From contig NZ_JQLG01000004.1 in NCBI RefSeq assembly GCF_000744115.1, positions 2,330,190-2,394,189 of the forward strand: DNA of 64,000 bases. The letters are read 5' to 3'. Below the pieces are notes generated by a model. It did no database searches, was not told the origin of the DNA, and was given only the letters and a program-made list of their open reading frames with translations. This DNA is from Carnobacterium alterfunditum DSM 5972 (GTDB taxonomy: Bacteria > Bacillota > Bacilli > Lactobacillales > Carnobacteriaceae). This document shows positions 7,274-15,552 of the stretch, one piece after another. The first letter of the stretch is position 1. Each line of letters begins with the position of its first letter. The position numbers and the translations under genes were made by a program.

Positions 7274-7990
7274 ATGAAGAATTCTAAGGATAATAAAAAG
7301 AGTACTCGTTCAAATAAATACGATAAAGAAAGAAAAACGGTAAAAATATTGACGTTTGCAGTAGTGATTGCAGCTTTGATCGTAATCATATTATTGATAA
7401 TGTCGCTTTTCAGTGGAGGAGATAAGCCACAAGAAAGTACAACTGATAATTCTAGCATGATCATAAAAAATAGTGATGATTCAACCCAAAGTGATGTACA
7501 AAGCTCTAAGGATAGTTCTGAAGATAGTTCTGAAAGTAGTTCTGAATCAGTAGAGAGCGAATCAGTAGAATCTGAAAGTAAAGAAAGCGAAAGTAAAGAA
7601 AGCGAAAGTAAAGAAAGCGAAGAATCTGAAAGCGAGAAAGCTGAGTCTGTTGAGAAAAAAGAAGTTGAACCGACTGATGAAAATGTAGAAGAAGTTTATA
7701 CTGAGGATTGGGAACCAGTAGAAACGGAGCAAGAGGGAGAACATAAAACTAATTTCAGCGATGGTTCTCAAGACCGTATCGAAATCAAAAAAGCTGCTGC
7801 AGTTGCAACCGATTTGAGTGAAGCAAATATGATCGAATGGTGGGTTGAAAATAGTGGGGAAGGGCAGGTAGTAGCAACTGTCTCAGATAAAGACCAAACT
7901 AAAACGTACCGCGTCTACTTAAACTGGGTAGACGGTCAAGGATGGCAGCCAACGAAAGTAGAACAACTAGAAGAAAATGATAAACGATAA
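7274..7990 (+). CDS. DUF1510 (YrrS-like) membrane protein with Ser/Glu repeat linker
   Basis: Bitopic membrane protein of 238 residues. It has a basic N-terminus (1-23), one transmembrane helix (about 24-46), a long external acidic Ser/Glu linker (about 55-130) and a C-terminal DUF1510 domain recognised by WEPVETEQEGEH then FSDGSQDRIEIKKA. B. subtilis YrrS is the best known relative and is associated with penicillin-binding proteins at division. The linker contains SKESE units, encoded by three near-perfect 15-bp tandem repeats at about 7574-7618 that could expand or contract. The ATG at 7274 follows TTGGAG. It is a single-gene unit ended by a terminator. Confidence 0.8.
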   Translation: MKNSKDNKKSTRSNKYDKERKTVKILTFAVVIAALIVIILLIMSLFSGGDKPQESTTDNSSMIIKNSDDSTQSDVQSSKDSSEDSSESSSESVESESVESESKESESKESESKESEESESEKAESVEKKEVEPTDENVEEVYTEDWEPVETEQEGEHKTNFSDGSQDRIEIKKAAAVATDLSEANMIEWWVENSGEGQVVATVSDKDQTKTYRVYLNWVDGQGWQPTKVEQLEENDKR

Positions 7991-7993
7991 GAA

Positions 7994-8041
7994 ATCAAAA
8001 AAAGCACCTAACTGTGAATCCATTTGCAGTTAGGTTTTTTG
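7994..8041 (+). terminator. Terminator after the DUF1510 gene
   Basis: CACCTAACTG and CAGTTAGGT pair across an 11-base loop, followed by TTTTTT. Confidence 0.85.
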
Positions 8042-8157
8042 ATCGATAACGATTGGTAGATACGTATTCATTTCTTCAAGATAAAGATAATGGTAAAATA
8101 AGATATAAAGATACAGAAGACCGCGTTAAACAGTTGGAAAATAAAAGGAGGGTCGCT

Positions 8158-9408
8158 ATGAAAAATTTAGATAAGAATCTTAATATAGTTCAAGATATTT
8201 TAAACAAAACTGAAGAAGAACTAAAAAAAATGAATCCCGTCAATGTGCTGGTAATCGGTAAAACAGGAGTGGGAAAGAGTACACTGATCAATAACGTCTT
8301 TAGAGAAAATCTAGCTTTAACAGGCATCGGCAGGCCCATAACGAAACATTTAAGACGGATTTCTAAAGATGGAGTCCCAATGGTCTTATATGATACTAGG
8401 GGATTGGAATTGAGTCTAGAAGTACAAAATGAAATTAAAAATGAAATTTTTGATACTATTAAAGAAAACAAGAAATTAGGCGTTAAGGAAGAGATCCATA
8501 TTGCTTATTACTGTATCAATGCCAATTCTTCTCGTATAGAGCCTACAGAACTTGAACTGATCAGTGAATTGAGTGAGAAAGTTCCTGTTGTTATTGTTTT
8601 AACTCAGTCTATTGGTGAGCCTGCGACCATGTTTAAAGAGTATATTGAAAATTTGAATTTGCCAATTTATGGTGTTGTATCTATTATGGCTGAAGATTTC
8701 AAAGTAACGGAAGACTATTCAGTTTTATCATTTGGCTTAAAAGAATTGCTTGAATTAAGTTTTGAGATCATACCGGAAGAGGCAAAAAAAGCTTTTAATA
8801 ATGCCCAACAAGTGGATATAGCTCGAAAAGCTAATTCTGCACGCAGTTGGGCGTTAAGATATATTGGAACATCCTTTGGGGTTGGCTTTTTGCCGATACC
8901 TTTTTCTGACGCATCCGTTCTGGTACCTATGCAAGTAACTTTATTGGCTCATATTACGGCTATTTTTGGTATCTCGATGGATAAAGCTACTATTGCAAGT
9001 CTTGTAGCAGCAATAGGAGGGACTGGGGGAGCAACTTTTGCAGGAAGATACATCGTTTCTAATGTTATAAAATTGATACCTGGTGCTGGTACAGTTGTTG
9101 GAGGATTCATTAGTGGTTCAACAGCTGCAGTCATCACAACAGCTCTTTCTATGAGCTATATTGAGGTATTGGCAATTATAGCTGCAGGAGAAAAAGATGG
9201 AAAATACCCTGATCTTAAAAATATTGAAATCTTAATGAGAGAAAAATTTCAAGAACGGTTAAAAAAGGGTTCTAAAATCGATAAAAAAATTGATATAACA
9301 ACTGACTTACCAAAAGAAAACTTAGAATTAGACGATTCAAAAAAAGATTATTTTTTAAGTAAATTTAAAAGGTTAATCAAGCCAAAAAATTCTAAAAATG
9401 ATTCATAA
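8158..9408 (+). CDS. GTPase with C-terminal DUF697 (YcjF-like) membrane-associated domain
   Basis: A P-loop GTPase of 416 residues. G1 is GKTGVGKST (34-42), the G2 threonine lies in RPITKHL, and G3 is DTRG (79-82). The G4 position reads TQS (149-151) instead of the usual NKxD. The C-terminal half (about 240-370) is a DUF697 region with glycine- and alanine-rich hydrophobic hairpins that could insert into the membrane. A basic tail follows. The ATG at 8158 is chosen over an in-frame TTG at 8053 because AAAAGGAGG lies seven bases before it. The gene is flanked by terminators, so it is transcribed alone. Its role is unknown; relatives are thought to act at membranes. Confidence 0.78.
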   Translation: MKNLDKNLNIVQDILNKTEEELKKMNPVNVLVIGKTGVGKSTLINNVFRENLALTGIGRPITKHLRRISKDGVPMVLYDTRGLELSLEVQNEIKNEIFDTIKENKKLGVKEEIHIAYYCINANSSRIEPTELELISELSEKVPVVIVLTQSIGEPATMFKEYIENLNLPIYGVVSIMAEDFKVTEDYSVLSFGLKELLELSFEIIPEEAKKAFNNAQQVDIARKANSARSWALRYIGTSFGVGFLPIPFSDASVLVPMQVTLLAHITAIFGISMDKATIASLVAAIGGTGGATFAGRYIVSNVIKLIPGAGTVVGGFISGSTAAVITTALSMSYIEVLAIIAAGEKDGKYPDLKNIEILMREKFQERLKKGSKIDKKIDITTDLPKENLELDDSKKDYFLSKFKRLIKPKNSKNDS

Positions 9409-9447
9409 ATACAGTTTGTTCTAAATTAAAAAAATAGCAAAAAATAC

Positions 9448-9478
9448 TAAAAAACCAAAATAATTATTTTGGTTTTTT
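9448..9478. terminator. Terminator after the GTPase gene
   Basis: AAAAAACCAAAATAA and TTATTTTGGTTTTTT form a nearly loopless palindrome that can work in both directions. The IS5-type element is inserted five bases beyond it. Confidence 0.85.
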
Positions 9479-9541
9479 AATTAGGGCGTGTCTGAAAACT
9501 GACTGCCATCCTGATTTTCGGTATAATAAAAGAAAACAGGA

Positions 9542-9889
9542 GTGATCATGATGAGTATTGAACGTTATGAGCTGACTGATGTGCAGTGGAATCAAATCAA
9601 AAATCTGTTTCCCGAATATCACACAGGTAGACCACCTAAAAGCAATCGTATAATGTTCAATGCTGTTTTATGGATTGCTAGAAGCGGTGCTGCTTGGCGA
9701 GATCTGCCAAAAGAACGTTACGGATCATGGAAAACGGTCTATAGCCGCTTTTGTTTATGGCGTGATACTGGTTTACTTGAATCCCTTTTTATTACGTTGA
9801 ATTATGAAGCAGATTACGAAAACTTGAGTATCGATTCAACCGTTGTAACGGCGCATCAGCAGAGTGCCGGTGCAAAAAAAGGGGGCTAA
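9542..9889 (+). CDS. IS5-type transposase, first frame (OrfA)
   Basis: The N-terminal part of the transposase, 115 residues, with the DUF4096-type domain (YELTDVQWNQIKNLFPE, GRPPKSNRIMFNAVLWIARSGAAWRDLP). The SIDSTVV stretch near residue 98 holds the first catalytic Asp. It ends at TAA directly after a run of seven A and five G (9874-9885). Slippage by -1 on A-AAA-AAA would carry ribosomes into the second frame and make the full DDE enzyme. Confidence 0.88.
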   Translation: MIMMSIERYELTDVQWNQIKNLFPEYHTGRPPKSNRIMFNAVLWIARSGAAWRDLPKERYGSWKTVYSRFCLWRDTGLLESLFITLNYEADYENLSIDSTVVTAHQQSAGAKKGG

Positions 9890-10323
9890 ATTCTGTCATC
9901 TCGCAACATATCGGTAAAAGCAGTGGTGGGCACACAACAAAAATACATGTCATCGTAGACGGATTAGGAAATCCATTATATTTTCAGCTATCAGGTGGAA
10001 ATCTCCATGATAGTGTTCTCGCTATTGAAGTTCTTCAACACGTTGAAATACAAGGCAGTAATGTTATTGGCGATCGTGCATACGGTTCTTTAGACATTCG
10101 GACTTATGTGACGAATCACGATGCGACTTATACCATTCCACCAAAGAAAAATACAAAAGAACCTTGGACTGTTGATTGGTGGCTATATAAAGAACGTCAT
10201 TTGGTGGAGTGTTTCTTTAATAAGTTAAAGCATTTCCGTCATATCGCGACACGTTATGATAAACTCGCAACGTCCTACTTAGCCTTTGTATATATAGCAG
10301 CTATTTTTCTCTTAACCAAATAG
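9880..10323 (+). CDS. IS5-type transposase, second frame (OrfB), read by -1 frameshift
   Basis: The C-terminal catalytic part. It is open from the A7G5 slip site to the TAG at 10321-10323, in the -1 frame relative to OrfA. The second Asp lies in IGDRAYGS and the Glu in HLVECFFNKLKHFRHIATRYDK, so with the Asp of OrfA the DDE triad is complete. No lesion is visible, so the element could be active. The 10108 ATG is internal and unlikely to be a real start. Confidence 0.85.
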   Translation, partial: RGLNSVISQHIGKSSGGHTTKIHVIVDGLGNPLYFQLSGGNLHDSVLAIEVLQHVEIQGSNVIGDRAYGSLDIRTYVTNHDATYTIPPKKNTKEPWTVDWWLYKERHLVECFFNKLKHFRHIATRYDKLATSYLAFVYIAAIFLLTK

Positions 10324-10434
10324 TTTTAAGACACAACCTAATTATAATAATTCTGCAGTACATTTTAGTTAACCATAATTTATTTATGTTAACTACATAG
10401 AACGATTTAGCGCTAATGAATAATGTTCCCTTTA

Positions 10435-10488
10435 AAGATTCAGTCTTAGATGAATTTTATATAAAGATTCACTTTAAGATGAATCTTA
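10435..10488 (+). promoter_or_regulatory. Two tandem palindromic operator-like sites upstream of satD
   Basis: AAGATTCA...TGAATTTT (about 10435-10458) and AAGATTCA...TGAATCTT (10464-10487) are two copies of the same palindrome, 29 bases apart. The second directly abuts the -10 box. This is what a dimeric repressor bound at two sites would need. SatD itself has an HTH and is a candidate for the binding protein. Confidence 0.6.
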
Positions 10489-10490
10489 TG

Positions 10491-10500
10491 GTATAATCAA
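10491..10500 (+). promoter_or_regulatory. Extended -10 element of the satD promoter
   Basis: TATAAT (10492-10497) preceded by TG gives an extended -10 that can work with a poor -35. It lies right beside the second palindrome, about 20 bases before the satD ATG. Confidence 0.65.
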
Positions 10501-10516
10501 AGAAAGAGGTGATCAG

Positions 10517-11203
10517 ATGACCAGACAAACTGTAGGGACTCCATATGCAGCCATTATAGGGGATATTAAAGACTCTCGTAAAATTGCGGATCGAAAAGAA
10601 GTGCAAGAACAATTTCATTCTATTTTGAAAATAATAAATGAGAAATATGCAGAAGATATTGCTTCTAATTTCATTATTACTTTAGGAGACAGCTTCCAAG
10701 GATTACTAAAAAATAAACAAGTGATTTTAAGCATTATTTTTGAAATCGAATTGGCCATGGCTCCCGTTGAATTACGATTTGGCATTGGCTTAGGCAGTAT
10801 CAGTACACCGATCCAACGAGATAATTCTATGGAGATGGATGGCACAGCCTACCACCGCGCAAGGCAAATGATTGAAACTATTGAAGGAAATGAAAATAAA
10901 TATACCACAAGCGAGACCAATATGATGATTTGTTCCGGAGAAGGCTACCAACGAACAGATCAGCTATTGAATACTATTCTGTCACTAGCCACAGCATTGA
11001 AATCAAAGTGGTCTGCTAGACAAAAAGAAGTTATGTATGCTTATTTCACGCATGGAGAAAATCAATATAAGACAGCTGAAGAATTAGGGATTGGCCAATC
11101 TAGCGTTAACAAAGCTCTGAATACAGCGAAATATTATACCTATAAAACAGCTTTGATAGACACTAGCCACTTTCTAATTCAGAATATTGAGGAGGATGAA
11201 TAG
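10517..11203 (+). CDS. satD: SatD-family protein: cyclase-like N-terminal domain plus HTH
   Basis: A 228-residue member of the SatD family, named from an acid-tolerance locus of Streptococcus mutans; its biochemical function is not known. The N-terminal half has IIGDIKDS (Asp16), FIITLGDSF (Asp58) and RFGIGLGSIS followed by GTAYHRARQMIE. The spacing and form of these motifs recall the palm-type catalytic domain of class III nucleotide cyclases; this similarity is my inference. The C-terminal part (about 163-210: WSARQKEVMYAYF, then TAEELGIGQSSVNKAL) is a helix-turn-helix of the LuxR/sigma-region-4 type. An AAAGAGGTGAT site precedes the ATG. The next gene starts at the base after the stop, so the two form an operon. 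Confidence 0.8.
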   Translation: MTRQTVGTPYAAIIGDIKDSRKIADRKEVQEQFHSILKIINEKYAEDIASNFIITLGDSFQGLLKNKQVILSIIFEIELAMAPVELRFGIGLGSISTPIQRDNSMEMDGTAYHRARQMIETIEGNENKYTTSETNMMICSGEGYQRTDQLLNTILSLATALKSKWSARQKEVMYAYFTHGENQYKTAEELGIGQSSVNKALNTAKYYTYKTALIDTSHFLIQNIEEDE

Positions 11204-11950
11204 TTGAATCAAGTCTTATGGATAGTATTATTTATCGGACATATATTGGGAGACTTTTATTTCCAATCGTCTGCGTTAGCGAGAGAAAAGGAAGTATCTG
11301 GTAAGAAATTAGTGCTCCATTGTTTTATTTATTTGATCACTATGGTAGGCGTGATTATTCCTATTTTTAGTTGGTCTTTATTAAAAGTGGTCATAGGGAT
11401 TTCAGTGCTACATTTCATGATAGATGGTCTAAAATTTTTGCTTACGAATCGCTTTTTCATTCGTAATGATAAAGATACGCCTATCTTTCTAGTAGACCAA
11501 GGGTTACACATCCTTGTATTACTTGCGGCAGTTGTCTATATCACAGTATCTTATATAGAGATTGAATATATGCCAGGATTAGAAACCTTGTCAAGCAGTT
11601 TAGGTTTGGATATGAAAAATATTTTGTCATGGATACTGATTCTATTGGTGATGATCCGGCCATGCAGTGTAACTATAAAAAAAGTATTGAATCACTATCG
11701 CCCAACCAATGAAAATCAAGTAGATGAGGGTATCCCAAGTGCTGGGGCGTTGATTGGTGTTTTTGAACGTTTCTTTATTTTGCTGATGCTGTATGCTAAT
11801 CAATTTACTGCTATTGGATTTGTTCTGACAGCGAAGTCCATTGCTCGGTACAATAAAATTTCAGAAAATCCTCAGTTTGCAGAATACTATTTACTGGGAA
11901 CCTTATTGAGCACTTTGTTGATTATCGTCAGTTACTTCTTTATTTTCTGA
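11204..11950 (+). CDS. DUF3307 integral membrane protein
   Basis: A 248-residue polytopic membrane protein with about six hydrophobic helices. The N-terminal FIGHILGDFYFQSSALAREKE and LLHF/HFMIDGLKF type stretches, with conserved His and Asp in the membrane, are typical of the DUF3307 family. It starts with TTG at 11204 directly after the satD stop, with GAGGAGG just upstream, so the two are translationally coupled. SatD and DUF3307 genes are known to be neighbours in other Firmicutes. No function is established. The conserved intramembrane His and Asp residues suggest a catalytic or ligand site (inference). Confidence 0.8.
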   Translation: MNQVLWIVLFIGHILGDFYFQSSALAREKEVSGKKLVLHCFIYLITMVGVIIPIFSWSLLKVVIGISVLHFMIDGLKFLLTNRFFIRNDKDTPIFLVDQGLHILVLLAAVVYITVSYIEIEYMPGLETLSSSLGLDMKNILSWILILLVMIRPCSVTIKKVLNHYRPTNENQVDEGIPSAGALIGVFERFFILLMLYANQFTAIGFVLTAKSIARYNKISENPQFAEYYLLGTLLSTLLIIVSYFFIF

Positions 11951-12118
11951 TGATGCAGCTGTAAAAGAATCAATTGTTGAGATTCGCTTATTGTTGAATC
12001 ATTGGACTTTTGAATTGGTATTTAAATAATCAAAGTAACATTTGTTCCCTTATGTATTATAAACTATAAGGACAAGGTGTAGAATAAAGTCATTACGCAT
12101 AAGAAAAAGGAGAATTCT

Positions 12119-15013
12119 ATGGTATTTAAGCAAATTGAGACACAAGAATTACCGGATATTCAATCCGTGGGAACCGTTTATGAACACGTTGAGACAGGAG
12201 CCAAGGTTCTTTATCTAGCAAATGACGATTCCAATAAGGCGTTTACGATTGGGTTTAAGACACCTCCGTATAACGATAACGGAATTGCTCATATCATAGA
12301 GCATTCAGTTTTAAATGGATCTGAAAAATACCCTTCAAAAGAACCATTTGTTGAATTAGTCAAAGGGTCATTGAATACGTTCGTCAATGCAATGACTTTT
12401 TCAGATAAGACAATTTATCCAGTTGCTTCTACTAATAAAAAAGACTTTATGCATTTAATGAGTGTTTATTTAGATGCTGTGTTTAAGCCGAACTTTTACG
12501 GTAATGCACAAATATTAGCGCAAGAAGGTTGGCATCATCATTTAGAGTCAGCAAAAGATGACCTGATTTATAAAGGCGTTGTTTACAATGAAATGAAAGG
12601 GGCGACAGCCTCTCCTGAAAGACAAGTTCAACAGCATTTGACTCATCAGTTGTACCCCAACAGTATTTACCGTCACGAATCTGGTGGAAATCCAAAAGCC
12701 ATCCCTAGTTTAACGCAAGAAGAATTTGTTGCTTTCCATCAAACTTATTACCACCCAAGTAATTCTCTGACTGTCTTATATGGAGACATTGATAAAAAAG
12801 AAACTTTTGCTGCATTAGAGGACTATTTCAGTGGCGCAGGCAAACAGAGTGAAAAAGTCGACTTATCTTTTGAACCAGCTGTTCCTGATGATGCTGTATT
12901 TGAAGATACTTACTCAATAACTGCAGGAGATAACCCTGAAGGAAAAGATTATTTGGCTTTAGGGTGGCATGTATCTGAACCGAACGATGTACTGGATATG
13001 TATGGACTAGAAGTTTTGGAAGAGATTTTATTTGGCAATAATCAATCACCGCTTAAAAAAGCTTTATTGGATGCGGATATAGGTGGGGACATAATAGGTG
13101 GCGTTGCTGATTTTGGCTATCCAACGGGATTTATGATCACTGCTAAATATTCTGATGCTTCTAAGATGACTCGATTCAAAGAAGTTGTTCAAGAGACTTT
13201 AAAACAGTTAATGACTGAAGGGATCGACGAAGGGCTGATTGATTCAGCGTTGAATAAAATTACTTTTCAAACGAAAGAAGCGGCTATTTCGGAAGACAAC
13301 CCACGTGGAGTCATTTATGCCATCAATGCTTATCAATCTTGGTTGTATGACAAGAGTCCTTATGTGAACTTGCAATTTTCGGGCTATTTGAAAGAACTAG
13401 GAGAATTGGCAGGTAGGGGGTATTTTGAGCAACTGATCAAAGAAAAACTATTAAATAATCCTTTGCGTACTGCAGTGATTTTAAAAGCTGAACCGGGTAA
13501 AAGCGATCAATTTGAAGCGAAATCTCATCAGCAATTGCAAGAATATAAAGCTAATCTATCAAAAGAAGAAATCGACAAAATGATAGCTCAAACACAAGAG
13601 TTGATCAAGCGTCAAGAAGCGACGGATAAACCGGAAGATCTAGCAAAGATTCCAACACTGACGAAAGAAGATTTAAGCACACAGGTAGAAGAGTATCCAC
13701 TAACGGAAATTCCTTTTAATGAAGGAACTCATTTTTATCAGGCTGAACAATTCACTTCCGGCATTGACTACCTTAGTTTGTATATTGATTTGAAAGATGT
13801 TACAGCTGAAGAATATCAGTGGTTGGGTTTATTGAGTCATCTTCTTGGTAAGCTAGCCACTGAGAAATATGATGTCGAAACTTTGCAGCGTCAAAAAGAT
13901 CTGTACACAGGCGGTATTTACGGAAAGATTGATATTTATGAAGATAAAGCAGGACAGCTGCAGCCTTATTTTGTTTTACGCGGAAAATCTTTGGAATCTT
14001 CTTTTGAGGAACTGGTCTCATTAATGCAAGAAATCTTGTGCCACACCCAATTTGAAAATAAAGATGAGATTTTGAAAATCACTCAACAGCTGATTTCTAA
14101 TTTCGAACGACGCATTAATTCCAGTTCCCATGTTCTAGCTGCAAACCGGGCCTTAAGTCAAGTGAAATCTTCAGCCAAATTAAAGGAACTGATCAGTGGA
14201 ATGGATCAATTCCTTTTTTTGAAAGACATTCGTACTGATTTACAATCCGATAAGTCAAAAGAGGCAACAGAGCGTATCAAGCAGTCAGTAAAGGGTTTGC
14301 TAAATAAAAATCGCTTGAACATTTTATACGTCGGTGAGAAAGATCGAGGAGTACTGGTCAAAGAAAAATTACAAGCAGCATTTTCTGAGTTGCCTAGTGT
14401 TGAATTAGGTGAACTAGCCGTCATTAATCCGGGTGCGAAGCAGCATGAAGCTTATGTCACTGCTCAAGACGTGAACTATGTAGCTGTTGCTTCAAATGCC
14501 AATGATAAATTTGACTACACTGGCGCAGCGAAAGTATTGGCAACAACTATTCGTTACAGTTACTTGTGGAATGAGATCCGTGTCAAAGGTGGTGCTTATG
14601 GTTCGCTTTATAACCATCAACGAACTGGTGAATTTGCCTTGAGTTCTTATCGTGACCCCAATATCCGTAAAACATTAGAAACCTATAAAGGTTTGCCTAA
14701 CTATGTAGCACAAATGGAGTTGTCTAACAGCGAATTATTAAAATACATTATTGGCACGATCAGTCCCATGGAACAGCCAAAATCAGCTTTCAGCAAAGGT
14801 TTAACCGCATTCAATCGTCTAAAAACAGGCGTGACTCGTGAAGAGTTGGTTCATTTGAAGGAAGAGATTCTAGCGGTTGATTCAAATGCCTTACAGATGC
14901 TTAATAAGATCCTAGACAGTGTATTGGAAGAGAGCACGGTGGTCGTAATAGGGAATAAGGGCCAAATCGAAACCGAAAAAGACTTGTTTGATAAAGTATA
15001 CGAACTGTATTAA
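12119..15013 (+). CDS. M16C zinc metallopeptidase (presequence protease/insulinase family)
   Basis: A large 964-residue peptidase with the inverted zinc motif HIIEH (58-62) and the distal Glu in VVYNEMKGA (about residue 160), within two homologous M16 halves joined by a linker (about 460-520). Length and domain layout match the PreP/Cym1 single-chain type, which clips short unstructured peptides inside a closed chamber. No signal peptide is present, so it acts in the cytoplasm. The conserved RVKGGAYGS motif lies in the C-terminal half. The ATG at 12119 follows AAAAAGGAG. It is followed by a terminator at 15114. Confidence 0.9.
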   Translation: MVFKQIETQELPDIQSVGTVYEHVETGAKVLYLANDDSNKAFTIGFKTPPYNDNGIAHIIEHSVLNGSEKYPSKEPFVELVKGSLNTFVNAMTFSDKTIYPVASTNKKDFMHLMSVYLDAVFKPNFYGNAQILAQEGWHHHLESAKDDLIYKGVVYNEMKGATASPERQVQQHLTHQLYPNSIYRHESGGNPKAIPSLTQEEFVAFHQTYYHPSNSLTVLYGDIDKKETFAALEDYFSGAGKQSEKVDLSFEPAVPDDAVFEDTYSITAGDNPEGKDYLALGWHVSEPNDVLDMYGLEVLEEILFGNNQSPLKKALLDADIGGDIIGGVADFGYPTGFMITAKYSDASKMTRFKEVVQETLKQLMTEGIDEGLIDSALNKITFQTKEAAISEDNPRGVIYAINAYQSWLYDKSPYVNLQFSGYLKELGELAGRGYFEQLIKEKLLNNPLRTAVILKAEPGKSDQFEAKSHQQLQEYKANLSKEEIDKMIAQTQELIKRQEATDKPEDLAKIPTLTKEDLSTQVEEYPLTEIPFNEGTHFYQAEQFTSGIDYLSLYIDLKDVTAEEYQWLGLLSHLLGKLATEKYDVETLQRQKDLYTGGIYGKIDIYEDKAGQLQPYFVLRGKSLESSFEELVSLMQEILCHTQFENKDEILKITQQLISNFERRINSSSHVLAANRALSQVKSSAKLKELISGMDQFLFLKDIRTDLQSDKSKEATERIKQSVKGLLNKNRLNILYVGEKDRGVLVKEKLQAAFSELPSVELGELAVINPGAKQHEAYVTAQDVNYVAVASNANDKFDYTGAAKVLATTIRYSYLWNEIRVKGGAYGSLYNHQRTGEFALSSYRDPNIRKTLETYKGLPNYVAQMELSNSELLKYIIGTISPMEQPKSAFSKGLTAFNRLKTGVTREELVHLKEEILAVDSNALQMLNKILDSVLEESTVVVIGNKGQIETEKDLFDKVYELY

Positions 15014-15113
15014 TAAAAGAGGTCATGAAATCACGGCGCTTTAGTGCAATAAGCCTCAAAAGCGCATGAGAGTTGCTAGAAGATAATATTAATAAGCATA
15101 AAAGTTAGATAAA

Positions 15114-15158
15114 GGTAGGGGGAGAGAGGAGAAATAACCTTCTCTCCCCCTATTTTTT
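15114..15158 (+). terminator. Terminator downstream of the M16C peptidase
   Basis: AGGGGGAGAGA and TCTCTCCCCCT form a GC-rich stem followed by ATTTTTT. Confidence 0.85.
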
Positions 15159-15426
15159 ATGTCGAATAGTAGGAGAGAGCATCGCAGGTGTAAAATAGTT
15201 CTCGAGAGGATATTATCTTTTTACTAGCAAAAATAAAGGAATCAAGCGATTTAATCGCTACAGAAGAATCCATTCAGCTTTATATATATGAAGTATTTAC
15301 GGAATTATTAGGAGATATATTTATATATCGCTGATTGTAAAATTAATGGATAAAAAAGCTTTATTAGAAGTGATTGAATATATTTTTGTTAAGTGAGCAA
15401 CGATTAAAACCTTGTTAAGCAGCTAA
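15159..15426 (+). pseudogene. Possible gene remnant in AT-rich intergenic DNA
   Basis: Short open stretches with protein-like composition but no intact frame. One reads KIVLERILSFLLAKIKE onward and ends TELLGDIFIYR at a stop near 15333. Another reads MDKKALLEVIEYIFVK and ends near 15396. They lie in sequence and could be a decayed regulator or plasmid-type gene. The family is not recognisable. Confidence 0.3.
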
Positions 15427-15470
15427 CAAAAATAAATAATATAACTCCTCAGCAGTTATATTATTTATAC
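15427..15470 (-). terminator. Hairpin terminator downstream of repeat copy B
   Basis: On the minus strand AAATAATATAACT and AGTTATATTATTT pair around a TGAG-type loop, then TTTTTG. It lies about 85 bases after the 3' end of copy B, the same layout as copy A and its terminator, which suggests both copies are transcribed. Confidence 0.7.
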
Positions 15471-15552
15471 GGTTTAGAAAAAATATTTAATAAAATTAGT
15501 CATACCGAATACCAAAAGAGCTAAACACTATTAAATTAATTAAATGACTAGT

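Larger units (their letters stand above)
9483..10339 (+). mobile_element. IS5-family (IS427-group-like) insertion sequence
   Basis: An 857-bp element. The left end AGGGCGTGTCTGAAAACT and the reverse complement of the right end AGGTTGTGTCTTAAAACT form imperfect 18-bp terminal inverted repeats. AATT is present on both outer sides. Inside lie two overlapping transposase frames joined by a -1 frameshift site. The size and layout fit the IS427 group of IS5. Confidence 0.85.
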
